Source: G963674955 sp963674955
Lineage (GTDB): Bacteria > Desulfobacterota > Desulfovibrionia > Desulfovibrionales > Desulfovibrionaceae
Reading direction: 5' to 3'
DNA: 64,000 nucleotides
NCBI GenBank assembly: GCA_963674955.2
Contig: CAXXKR010000004.1
Coordinates: 682,001-746,000, forward strand
Shown: positions 9,190 to 16,704 of the stretch, piece by piece
Layout: every line of letters starts with the position of its first letter
Numbering within the stretch: the first letter of the stretch is position 1
The notes under the pieces: generated by a model
The model's database searches: none
Told to the model about the DNA's origin: nothing
Seen by the model: the letters and a program-made list of their open reading frames with translations, nothing else
Made by a program: the position numbers and the translations under genes

Positions 9190-10347
9190 TTAGAACATAT
9201 CCTTTTCGGATTCCTCGATGGTTTTCTGGATGGCGTCGTTGAGCTTCTTGGGCAAGCCCATGATGTCCACGTTGAGAAAACCGCGGACGATGGTGGAGGT
9301 GGCCTCCTCCTCGTCCAGTCCCCTGGCCATGAGGTATTCGATCTCTTCCTGGGCGATCTTGCCCACAGCGGCCTCGTGGGACAGCTCAACCCCTTCCTTG
9401 GAGCCTTCAAGCTCCGGGATGGCGTGGATTATTCCTTCGCCGAGGATCAGCCCCTTGCATTCCAGGTGTCCCTTGGAAGGAACATGGCTGGCGCCGATAT
9501 GGCCCCTGTTGATGATGGTTCCGCCGGTGGTGATTGTCCTGGCGATAATCTCCGCACGGGTGTCGGGAGCATTCATCAACACTCTGTTACCCATATCGAG
9601 GTATGACCCCTTGGGCGCGACCACAACGGAATTGAACCTGGCCACGGCTCCCCGGCCATTGAGGATGATGGTCGGATACATCTGCAGGTCCTTGACCGGC
9701 TTCATGAGCACGTAGTTGTTGAGCAGCACGCCATTTTCCTCGACAATGCCCACTGTGCGGGGCCGGACAGTGACGTTCTCGCCCCAGTTGTGGACCATGG
9801 TGAAGGTCAGCTTGCCGCCCTTCTTGATGTAGAACTCGGAAATGCCGAGGTGCGCGCCGGAAGTTGCTCCGTGGGCCACGGAACAGCCGGTGATGATGTG
9901 CAATTCCGAATCTTCCTCAACGACCACGATGTTGTGGACGTTCTGACCCACCTGCTCGGCCTTGAGGAAAAGACAGGACTGGACCGGATTCTTGATCTTT
10001 GCGCCCTTCTTGGTGCGGATGAAGTAACCGCCGTGAAGATTGTCCGCTGCTGCGCGGGTGAACTCGTCCTTGTCCCTGTCCTGGAGTTTCCAGTAGTAGT
10101 CCGGAAGCCCGTCGTACTTTTTCAGGGCGTCCTTTATATCCAGAACTTCAACGCCCGGATCGGTGCTGTTGCAGTGAACGCTGGAATGATCCATCTGAAG
10201 ATAGGTCCCGCTACGGTTAAGCTCTTCCACGTCCACGCCGGACATGACCATCTGTTCCTTGTCGTCGGCGTCAAGGGTTCTGAGGTCGTCTATCTTTTCA
10301 CGTTCCAGTCCACCGAACTTGAACTGCTTGAGATCAACTTTATTCAT
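9190..10347 (-). CDS. sufB: SufB/SufD-family Fe-S scaffold protein
   Basis: A 385-residue SufB/D beta-helix protein, the scaffold partner of SufC in iron-sulfur cluster assembly. The C-terminal core resembles SufB: GHLECKGLILGEGIIHAIPE has a Cys at the scaffold-cysteine position and a following Glu, then LSHEAAVGKIAQEEIEYLMA. It is shorter than E. coli SufB (about 495). Only one SufB/D homologue is present, with no SufD, SufS, SufE or SufA beside it. This fits the minimal two-gene SufCB arrangement of anaerobes. The ATG at 10347 follows an AATTGGAGAAAGATAG ribosome region. It lies 39 bases downstream of sufC. Confidence 0.88.
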   Translation of the reverse strand: MNKVDLKQFKFGGLEREKIDDLRTLDADDKEQMVMSGVDVEELNRSGTYLQMDHSSVHCNSTDPGVEVLDIKDALKKYDGLPDYYWKLQDRDKDEFTRAAADNLHGGYFIRTKKGAKIKNPVQSCLFLKAEQVGQNVHNIVVVEEDSELHIITGCSVAHGATSGAHLGISEFYIKKGGKLTFTMVHNWGENVTVRPRTVGIVEENGVLLNNYVLMKPVKDLQMYPTIILNGRGAVARFNSVVVAPKGSYLDMGNRVLMNAPDTRAEIIARTITTGGTIINRGHIGASHVPSKGHLECKGLILGEGIIHAIPELEGSKEGVELSHEAAVGKIAQEEIEYLMARGLDEEEATSTIVRGFLNVDIMGLPKKLNDAIQKTIEESEKDMF

Positions 10348-10386
10348 CTATCTTTCTCCAATTATTATCTTCTGCTCAATTCCCTG

Positions 10387-11145
10387 CTACTTCAGGCACC
10401 TGACGCATTCCTGGTATCCGTACTTGCGGATGTGCTCCAGAATATCCCTGGGCCTGGCTTCGCAGCAGAGATGGCCGTCGTACAGGACGCGGCCGAGATC
10501 GGCGTTGACGTAATCCAGAATATAGCCGGTATGGGTTATGATCAGGCCGGAGGTCCTGGTCCTGGACTTGAGTTCCTTCATGCTCAATTGTGGGTCCGGC
10601 TCCATCTCGCCGTCCAGGAGATTGCGCACGACCTTTCCTATGAGCTGCATGTTCTCGAGGTCAACGCCCGACTCGGGCTCGTCGAAGAGCAGAAGATTGG
10701 GCTGCTGGGCCATGAGCTGCAAAAGCTCGGAGCGCTTGATCTCGCCGCCGGAAAAACCGGAATTGATGTCGCGCTCCAAAAAGCTCTCGAAATTCACTTT
10801 CTTGGCCAATGACTCGGGGTCAACCTTGCGGCCCTGGGCGCACATGGTCACCAGATGGCGGGTTTTGAGGCCGTGGATGGTGGGCGGACGCTGAAAGGAC
10901 ATGCCTATTCCGGCGCGGGCACGCTCGTAGGTGGTGGCGTGCGTGATGTCCTTACCGCGGAAGATGATCTTTCCGCCGGTTATCTTGTAACCTGAAAAGC
11001 CCATGAGGGTCATGAGCAGGGAGGTTTTTCCCGACCCGTTGGGACCGAAGAGAATGAACGTCTCCCCTTCGTGTATGTGCAGGTCTATCCCCTTCAAAAC
11101 TTCGCGTTCTCCAATCTTAACGCGCAGGCCTTCTATTTTGAGCAT
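10387..11145 (-). CDS. sufC: SufC-like Fe-S assembly ATPase
   Basis: A 252-residue ABC ATPase of the SufC group: Walker A GPNGSGKTS, Q-loop FQRPPTIHGL, signature FSGGEIKRSELLQ, Walker B LLLFDEPESGVD, and the H-loop in IITHTGYI. The SufC-typical DEPESGVD and the absence of membrane segments separate it from transporters. It energises the SufB scaffold. The start at 11145 has AAGGAGACGGA just before it; the open frame runs 10 codons further upstream. It is the first gene of a two-gene operon with sufB. No Rrf2/IscR regulator gene is adjacent. Confidence 0.9.
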   Translation of the reverse strand: MLKIEGLRVKIGEREVLKGIDLHIHEGETFILFGPNGSGKTSLLMTLMGFSGYKITGGKIIFRGKDITHATTYERARAGIGMSFQRPPTIHGLKTRHLVTMCAQGRKVDPESLAKKVNFESFLERDINSGFSGGEIKRSELLQLMAQQPNLLLFDEPESGVDLENMQLIGKVVRNLLDGEMEPDPQLSMKELKSRTRTSGLIITHTGYILDYVNADLGRVLYDGHLCCEARPRDILEHIRKYGYQECVRCLK

Positions 11146-11351
11146 TCCGTCTCCTTGAACTTTAGATATCTCCAACTCCGGGCCATGCGTCCAGACATGC
11201 GCGCCCGGTGTATTAGTCCATTGTGTCCGTATGATATGATGCTAACGACCAGCCGAAAGTCAAGGGGTCGGAGGCTGATCGACCTTGAAGAATCGGTTTT
11301 TATTTTACTCCTTTTGGGCTAATATTGCCAGCCGGAGACAAGGAGCCCTTG

Positions 11352-12086
11352 ATGAGCAAAAAAGATAAGACAAATATTTCATCCCTTTCTAGTCTGAAAA
11401 AGGTCAGAATCAAAAATAAGAGCAAGGATGACGAACGGCTTGAGAAAATACTTGATAGGAAAAATCGTCCCAAGCCCGAGGAGCCGGAACATCTTGACGA
11501 CGAGAACCTTTTCGCTTCGGCCATGTCCGGGGTTGAGCGGTTGAATCCGGACCAGGGCAGGCAGGTTGCGGAAAAGCCTGTTCCTCCGGAGCCCATGGAT
11601 GTGGACCCGGAAGAATTCGGCAAGAGGCAATTCCAAAAATTCATGCGCGGGGAGATCGAATTCGACCTTGAATACACGGACGAATACATGCAGGGGCAGG
11701 TCAAGGGGCTGGATTCCAAGATTTTCAGGCAGCTCAAGTCCGGCGGCCTGAGCGTGGAGGCCCATCTGGACATGCACGGCCTGAACGCCGAACAAGCCTA
11801 CGAACACCTGCTTTTCTTTGTTCGCGAAAGCTATCTCCAGGGCTACAGGTGCCTGCTGCTCATCACCGGCAGGGGCAAGAACTCCCCCGGCGGATACAGC
11901 GTGCTCAAGCAGGCGGCCCAGGACTGGCTGACAAAGGAGCCGCTGAGAAAAATCGTCCTCGGATTCTGCACGGCCCTGCCCAAGGATGGAGGCGCAGGAG
12001 CGCTCTATGTCTTGCTGAGAAAACAGAAGAAATCCCAAGGCAAGGTCAAATGGGATAAAATGATCAACTGGGAAAGGGACTTGTAA
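11352..12086 (+). CDS. Smr/MutS2-C domain protein
   Basis: A 244-residue protein. The N-terminal ~100 residues are charged and probably disordered, and residues ~140-235 form an Smr domain. The domain hallmarks are LDMHGLNAEQA (usually LDLHG), LLITGRGKNSPGG and DGGAGALYVLLRK. Smr domains are nucleic-acid endonucleases, alone or fused to MutS2; YdaL-type proteins like this one have no MutS part. The start at 11352 follows AAGGAGCCCTTG. It is divergent from sufC, with about 200 bases between the starts. Confidence 0.85.
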   Translation: MSKKDKTNISSLSSLKKVRIKNKSKDDERLEKILDRKNRPKPEEPEHLDDENLFASAMSGVERLNPDQGRQVAEKPVPPEPMDVDPEEFGKRQFQKFMRGEIEFDLEYTDEYMQGQVKGLDSKIFRQLKSGGLSVEAHLDMHGLNAEQAYEHLLFFVRESYLQGYRCLLLITGRGKNSPGGYSVLKQAAQDWLTKEPLRKIVLGFCTALPKDGGAGALYVLLRKQKKSQGKVKWDKMINWERDL

Positions 12087-12090
12087 ATAC

Positions 12091-12134
12091 TTGGCCGGGA
12101 ACCCGCGCCCTGACGACGACAAGCTCCCGGCCAA
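12091..12134. terminator. Hairpin between convergent Smr gene and cheW
   Basis: TTGGCCGGG and CCCGGCCAA form a perfect 9-base stem around a 26-base loop, exactly between two convergent stops. There is no T-run on either side, so a terminator role is only likely. Confidence 0.35.
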
Positions 12135-12153
12135 TGGTAAACGGTTGCGATTA

Positions 12154-12693
12154 TTAGAGGCTCGCTTCCACGGGCTGGCCTGAAACCGGCTCTCCCGCGA
12201 CGGAGGCATCGCCGGTCATGTCCTGGGCCACGGCCAGTTCCTCGGCCGAGAAAATCTTTCCGATATCCAGGATGATGATGAAGTTTTCGTGCTGGCGGCC
12301 CATGCCCCTGATGTATTCGGCCTGAACGGCCGCGCCCATCCTGGGAGCCGGTTCTATCGCATCGGGCGGCAGTTCCACCACCTCGCGCACGGAATCCACC
12401 AATGCGCCCATGACGGTCAGTTCGCCTTCGTATTCCAACTCGACGATGATGATGCAGGTGTCCACGGTGTCTTCGGTGTCGGACATGCCGAACTTGCCGC
12501 GCATTCCGACCACCGGGACGGCATTGCCGCGAAGGTTGATTACCCCGCGCATGTAGCCGGGAGTCCTGGGAATTTTAGTAATGGCGGTCAGTTCGAGGAC
12601 TTCCCTGACACTTCTTATGTCCAGGGCGAAAATCTCTTTACCAAGGGTAAAGGTCAAATACTGATTGATGTCCAACATAGTCTCATCGCTCAT
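12154..12693 (-). CDS. cheW: Chemotaxis coupling protein CheW
   Basis: A 179-residue CheW. The domain covers residues ~8-155: YLTFTLGKEIFALDIRSVRE, then TKIPRTPGYMRGVINLRGN, then a conserved C-terminal half ending in LDIGKIFS. It bridges chemoreceptors and CheA at the cell pole. The C-terminal ~25 residues after the domain are unconserved-looking and acidic or Ala-rich. GGGAGGAATC precedes the ATG. It is a single gene with no other chemotaxis gene nearby; a CheZ-like gene lies about 37 kb away in this window. Confidence 0.92.
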   Translation of the reverse strand: MSDETMLDINQYLTFTLGKEIFALDIRSVREVLELTAITKIPRTPGYMRGVINLRGNAVPVVGMRGKFGMSDTEDTVDTCIIIVELEYEGELTVMGALVDSVREVVELPPDAIEPAPRMGAAVQAEYIRGMGRQHENFIIILDIGKIFSAEELAVAQDMTGDASVAGEPVSGQPVEASL

Positions 12694-13069
12694 GATTCCT
12701 CCCTGGTATACAAAATGTAACTTGTATTCCCCGACAAGCCTGGATTACCGAAAAAAACAATTTTATTTAAATACTCATTTAAAACTTATCACTTTCAGAC
12801 ACGCGAAGCAAGGCGGACTAAAAGAAACATATATTACTAATTGTTAGTACCATCTCTAGAGTTTTTCAACTGTATCTCTAAACCCTGAAAGCCCTTCAAA
12901 TCCACCCATCCGGGCAGCAAAACACACTTTTTGGAATCTATCCACTATAAATACGGTTATTGCCTTGGTTGTCAACATCTATTAAAATCATCCCAAGAGT
13001 AAAAACAAAAAAGAATTGTCATAATTATTGACAATTGAAACGCCGGGAGTTAGTTACTTCTCTCTTCGT
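12694..13069. other. Intergenic region, no gene recognised
   Basis: 376 AT-rich bases between cheW and tRNA-Pro. It must hold the cheW and tRNA promoters. A 60-codon open frame at 12665-12847 lacks a ribosome site and family resemblance. I see no repeat or RNA here. Confidence 0.6.
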
Positions 13070-13146
13070 CGGGATGTAGCGCAGCCTGGGAGCGCACTTG
13101 AATGGGGTTCAAGGGGCCGGAGGTTCAAATCCTCTCATCCCGACCA
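13070..13146 (+). tRNA. tRNA-Pro (anticodon GGG), CCA encoded
   Basis: A 77-base cloverleaf. The acceptor arms CGGGATG/CATCCCG pair perfectly, the D-stem is GCGC/GCGC, the anticodon stem is CTTGA/TCAAG with loop ATGGGGT (anticodon GGG, reading CCC), and the T-arm is GGAGG-TTCAAAT-CCTCT. The discriminator A is followed by a genomically encoded CCA. Its 3' half and terminator are copied twice downstream. Confidence 0.95.
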
Positions 13147-13155
13147 GAAAAATCA

Positions 13156-13189
13156 AAGGGTTACGGTTTATCGCCGTAGCCCTTTTTTT
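13156..13189 (+). terminator. Terminator of tRNA-Pro
   Basis: AAGGGTTACGG and CCGTAGCCCTT pair (one G-U) around TTTATCG and run into seven Ts. The same hairpin is repeated with the tRNA tail at 13366-13408 and 14812-14853. Confidence 0.85.
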
Positions 13190-13245
13190 GTGTTTTATTT
13201 CCCGCCTAAACGCGTTTTTTTTATATTACCCCGCCTGCCAATACC

Positions 13246-13408
13246 CAAGGGACCGGAGGTTCACAAGAATGCAGGACGGCATTCTTGGACGCGCGAGGCA
13301 GCGCCGAGAACGCCCGCAGGGTGAGGGACAGGACGTCCCGAATCAAATCCTCTCATCCCGACCAGAAAAATCAAAGGGTTACGGTTTATCGCCGTGGCCC
13401 TTTTTTTT
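13246..13408 (+). repeat. Broken tRNA-Pro 3'-half copy with terminator (copy 2)
   Basis: 13246-13263 matches the tRNA from the 3' anticodon stem to the T-loop (17 of 18 bases). After a 77-base insert, 13341-13408 resumes with the T-loop, acceptor 3' strand, CCA and the complete terminator. The rest of the tRNA 5' half is absent, so this is a tRNA fragment, not a gene. It looks like a duplicated attachment-site type sequence. Confidence 0.8.
13264..13340 (+). repeat. Palindromic insert inside the T-loop of the tRNA fragment
   Basis: CAAGAATGC-AGGACG-GCATTCTTG is a perfect 9-base-pair hairpin, and GGGAC-AGGAC-GTCCC at the other end is a second hairpin. Both loops carry AGGAC. The layout resembles a REP/BIME-like intergenic palindrome. 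A shortened form is present at 14771-14786, as if the stretch between the two AGGAC motifs had been deleted. Confidence 0.6.
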
Positions 13409-14581
13409 ATTATTCTTCCACGCCGCCCTGATGGGCGCAAACACCTCATTCCCGTAATCCGGTCGCCCATTGCCCTTGTCCGGGCCAAGAATGAAATCAA
13501 ACCCACTGTTGTCCCAGACCTCGTCGGACCAGCTGTAGGCGGCCCAACTCCACCTCCGACTCTCGAAAAGCGCAATCTGATCCGCAATGTAGTCTTTCGC
13601 ATCGGGAACCCAGCGCATGATTCCCCACTCTCCCACCAGAATCGGCACATCATAAGTCTTTTGAAATATATCGACCGGCTCCAAGTGGCTTTCAAGCCAT
13701 TCCCGATCTATCCGTGCCTCCTCAACCTTTGAGTTATAGGGATAACCAACCATGCGCCCTTCCGCCTGATGAGTATATTCATGCGGCTCATAATGGTGCA
13801 GGGAATAGATGATATTGTCGTCATCCAGTGGCCGCCAACCCATGAACCCCTCTGCACCGCCCCAACATACGGGTTCAATTACGATTGGCCGATTCGGATC
13901 AACATTGCGAATGGCGGCGACAAGACGGTTGGAAAGCCTGTCCCACCATTTCCCGGCCCGAGGCCAGTATGATGAAACATTTTTCTTCCAGGCCGACTCT
14001 TCGCCGAAATATGTATGCGGAGTCGGTTCGATCATCGGTTCCCAGGCAATGATTTCTGGCCGATCCACGAATCGTAAGACCACGTCCTTAATCATACTCA
14101 CGTAAGCGGCCTGCGCTTCCTCGCTCTCATAGATACCCTTCAATTCGGAGCCTTCCTCGTAGTCCGGCATCATCTCGTTGCGCCCTGGGCCGTTGCGTAC
14201 CCCGACAATCACACGCAGCCCCTTCACTTGGGCCACAGTGTCCAGCGCCTGTTTCAACAGCTTGATTTCCGCCTCGGCAGGACGGTAAGGCGGCGTAAGG
14301 CTCCATGCATATTGAACATATAAAATAACTACATTCGCCCCCAGATCGTGCAGCTTCTGAAAACTTTGCCGCAGGGGGAAATATTGGCCATCGAAAGGCG
14401 GTTCATTGGTTTTAGTCCATGACATTTCAACCACAGCACCTCGCAAGGGATTTTCCAGCAAATCACGAGCGTGAATAAAAGGATTGGAACTCTCTCCAAA
14501 AGATTGTGGGCAAAAGACAGAGGCACTCAGGACCATAAATGCGACAACCGCTATTAATACAAAACCTTTATTGCGGTTCAT
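13379..14581 (-). CDS. Secreted glycoside hydrolase, GH5 type
   Basis: A 400-residue exported (beta/alpha)8 glycosidase. A Sec signal peptide occupies the first ~29 residues (positive MNRNK, hydrophobic core, SFG-ES cleavage region). The acid/base Glu is probably in AWEPMIEPTP, and the nucleophile in PILVGEWGIM is the classic GH5 GEWG. The substrate is not predictable; beta-1,4-glucan or mannan-type activities are typical. The start at 14581 has GGAG nine bases upstream; the frame stays open to 14746. The last ~10 codons (KKKGHGDKP end) are read through the tRNA-terminator repeat, so the original 3' end seems to have been replaced at insertion. GC content is lower than its neighbours. Such an enzyme is unexpected in a sulfate reducer. 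Confidence 0.8.
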   Translation of the reverse strand: MNRNKGFVLIAVVAFMVLSASVFCPQSFGESSNPFIHARDLLENPLRGAVVEMSWTKTNEPPFDGQYFPLRQSFQKLHDLGANVVILYVQYAWSLTPPYRPAEAEIKLLKQALDTVAQVKGLRVIVGVRNGPGRNEMMPDYEEGSELKGIYESEEAQAAYVSMIKDVVLRFVDRPEIIAWEPMIEPTPHTYFGEESAWKKNVSSYWPRAGKWWDRLSNRLVAAIRNVDPNRPIVIEPVCWGGAEGFMGWRPLDDDNIIYSLHHYEPHEYTHQAEGRMVGYPYNSKVEEARIDREWLESHLEPVDIFQKTYDVPILVGEWGIMRWVPDAKDYIADQIALFESRRWSWAAYSWSDEVWDNSGFDFILGPDKGNGRPDYGNEVFAPIRAAWKNNKKKGHGDKP

Positions 14582-15111
14582 GGCAACAAGCTCCATAGCC
14601 TTCAGGTTAAAATCACTTTCCAAACAACCGCATTCTATCCTGAATCGCCTGCTTGCTTCAAGCCACCCCGAAAATCCTGGGACAGACCGCGAATCCCCGC
14701 AAAACCACTTCAACAACTTTTGCCCCTTACTATCTACACGCACCAATGCCCGGAGGCCGAAGATTTTAAAAATGCAGGACGTCCCGAATCAAACTCTCTC
14801 ATCCCGACCAGAAAAATCAAAGGGTTACGGTTTGTCGCCGTGGCTTTTTTTTTGTTGGAAAAACGAGGAAGGTCATAATAGGTGGCACTGCCTTTTATGG
14901 AATGTAATCTTGGAGGTGGGGGTTGCGTAGAGTATAACTCTTGAATAGTATTCTGATAATTATAAGCATAGTCATAGCTCAATAAACTTTTAGTGCTCTC
15001 ATTTTCCCAATCATGGAAGGCCAGCGAAGAAACACTTCAACCTCCACAATATGCCAATTCCCACTATCTTTCTTTACTGGGCAATAGCGTAGGGAGCTGT
15101 CAGGACAACCA
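14582..15111. other. Intergenic region around repeat copy 3
   Basis: 530 bases holding the third tRNA-tail repeat (14775-14853) and the likely promoter of the GH5 gene. The remaining sequence becomes AT-rich toward the DUF2971 gene. A 64-codon open frame at 14993-15187 overlaps the next gene and has no recognisable family. I see no integrase remnant. Confidence 0.5.
14775..14853 (+). repeat. tRNA-Pro tail plus terminator, copy 3
   Basis: This stretch repeats 13329-13408 with about five differences: CAGGACGTCCCG, AATCAAA, the acceptor 3' strand with CCA, and the terminator hairpin. A CCCGGAGG remnant of the T-stem lies shortly upstream at 14749-14756. With copy 2 it brackets the GH5 gene as a direct repeat. 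Confidence 0.8.
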
Positions 15112-15942
15112 ATGCCGGGCGACCAAATATCAAATAACATCCGTGGCGGGAGCGAATCACCGTATCTGTTTAGATACCAAAGAGTAGATCTAGGTGACCC
15201 AGAAAGGAGCGAAAAAAGACTGAGAAGTGTTTTGATTGACTCGCAACTTTACTTTTCTACGCCAATCCAACTCAATGACCCTTTTGACTCAAAAATAACT
15301 TTTGATTATAAAGCTTCAGAGGATAAAAAGAAAATAAAATTAAAGGAATTATATCGAGCTAGATATCCTGATGCTCCTGCATACGAAGTTAATAAAAAAG
15401 TAAGAGAGGTTATTAAACAAAAAAAACACCTACATATGGACAGTTTTGGTGATCAAAATGCCTACAATGAAAAATTTGGAATATGCTGCTTCACAAAAAA
15501 AAATAATAATATTTTAATGTGGAGTCATTACGCTGATAGTCACAAAGGTATTTGCTATATCTTTAATCATAAAAAAAATGATATGTTCTGGGGGTCTGCA
15601 CATGAAATTAAATATAGAAACAAATATCCATTTTTTAAATACTATTATTTCAACACAGAAGAAGTCATAGTAGACATACTTTTAACAAAATACATTGACT
15701 GGAAATACGAGGAGGAATGGCGACTGGTTGCATTCCCAAAACAAATAAATCAAGCAAAACAACCTGGACTAATTCCTTTTGACTCTACATCACTCCTTGG
15801 TGTCATATTAGGTGCTAAAATATCTGACAAAGACAAAAATTTGGTATTCAAGGTGAACGAGGAAAGAAAAAAACCCGTACAAATCTACCAAGCTCGAACC
15901 ATTTTAGAAAAATACCAAATTGCCATAGAAGAGGTAAAATGA
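15112..15942 (+). CDS. DUF2971 family protein
   Basis: A 276-residue protein of the DUF2971 family, whose function is not established. Family marks: LYFSTPIQLNDPFDSK near residue 50, GICCFTKKNNNILMWSHYAD near 125-145 with SHKGICYIF after it, and a late KYEEEWRLV. It is strikingly AT-rich and Lys/Asn-rich compared with the GC-rich surroundings, which points to recent transfer. AGGACAACCA precedes the ATG. It sits just after the third tRNA-tail repeat, with no partner gene. DUF2971 genes are often found singly in genomic islands. Confidence 0.75.
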   Translation: MPGDQISNNIRGGSESPYLFRYQRVDLGDPERSEKRLRSVLIDSQLYFSTPIQLNDPFDSKITFDYKASEDKKKIKLKELYRARYPDAPAYEVNKKVREVIKQKKHLHMDSFGDQNAYNEKFGICCFTKKNNNILMWSHYADSHKGICYIFNHKKNDMFWGSAHEIKYRNKYPFFKYYYFNTEEVIVDILLTKYIDWKYEEEWRLVAFPKQINQAKQPGLIPFDSTSLLGVILGAKISDKDKNLVFKVNEERKKPVQIYQARTILEKYQIAIEEVK

Positions 15943-16088
15943 ATATGTGACATGAAAAAGACAAATTGTAGAATGTAGAGTCTTATCTCGCCTTTTCGAA
16001 TTTACTGACGCACTCCCCGCCCCAACTTGCCCTTGCCCGAATTATGGGTATTATGTCCCGAACATAGCCCCCCTCCACAGGAGAACAA

Positions 16089-16679
16089 ATGCCCATCCTC
16101 GTAGTCCTTGCCCATCCGGACCCAGGCAGCTTCAACCACGCCATTGCCGCCCGCGCCGTGGACACCCTGAAATCATGCGGCCGTTCCGTCATCTTCCACG
16201 ACCTGCACGCGGAAGGCTTCGACCCCCTGCTGCCCGCGAAGGAAATACCCACAAGCGCCGACCTGCCGAAAGACATTGCCCGCCACTGCTCGGAGCTGGC
16301 CGAGGCCAAGGGTATAATAATCGTCCATCCCAACTGGTGGGGCATGCCCCCGGCCCTGCTCAAGGGCTGGATCGACCGCGTGATCAGGCCGGATGTGGCC
16401 TACAGGTTCGTGGAGGGCGACAGCGGCGAGGGCGTGCCGCAAGGACTTTTGAAGGCGAAAAAAGCCATTGTCTTCAACACATCCAACACATTCAAAGAGC
16501 GCGAGGAGCGCGATTTCGGCGATCCCCTGGAGCGCATCTGGAAGGACTGCGTGTTCGGGCTTTGCGGCGTGCCGGACGTGTACCGCCGCATGTTCCGGGT
16601 AATCGTGACCAGCACGCCGGAGCAACGCGCCGCCTGGCTTGATGAAGTTGAATTCAAGGTCCGGGAATATTTCGGTTGA
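16089..16679 (+). CDS. Flavodoxin-fold NAD(P)H oxidoreductase
   Basis: A 196-residue protein of the NAD(P)H:quinone oxidoreductase/Kef-ancillary (Flavodoxin_2) family. It starts PILVVLAHPDPGSFNHAIAA, the usual N-terminal FMN phosphate loop, and has the flavin-contact segment HPNWWGMPPALLKGWIDRV near residue 80. It probably reduces quinones or electrophiles with two electrons in the cytoplasm. CAGGAGAACAA precedes the ATG. The AEC transporter follows after 25 bases, suggesting one transcript. Confidence 0.85.
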   Translation: MPILVVLAHPDPGSFNHAIAARAVDTLKSCGRSVIFHDLHAEGFDPLLPAKEIPTSADLPKDIARHCSELAEAKGIIIVHPNWWGMPPALLKGWIDRVIRPDVAYRFVEGDSGEGVPQGLLKAKKAIVFNTSNTFKEREERDFGDPLERIWKDCVFGLCGVPDVYRRMFRVIVTSTPEQRAAWLDEVEFKVREYFG

Positions 16680-16704
16680 TAATTTCAAATTAACAGGAGC
16701 CGCC

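Noticed and set aside
9138..9410. N-terminal extension of the DUF457 gene into sufB
   Set aside because: The extension is sufB read in the wrong frame, Arg/Ser/Pro-rich, and crosses the sufCB terminator; the gene starts at 9137.
12665..12847. 60-codon open frame between cheW and tRNA-Pro
   Set aside because: No ribosome site, no family and overlap with the cheW start.
13147..16088. Integrase or transposase expected for an element at tRNA-Pro
   Set aside because: All frames between the tRNA and 16088 were considered; none shows recombinase or transposase motifs.
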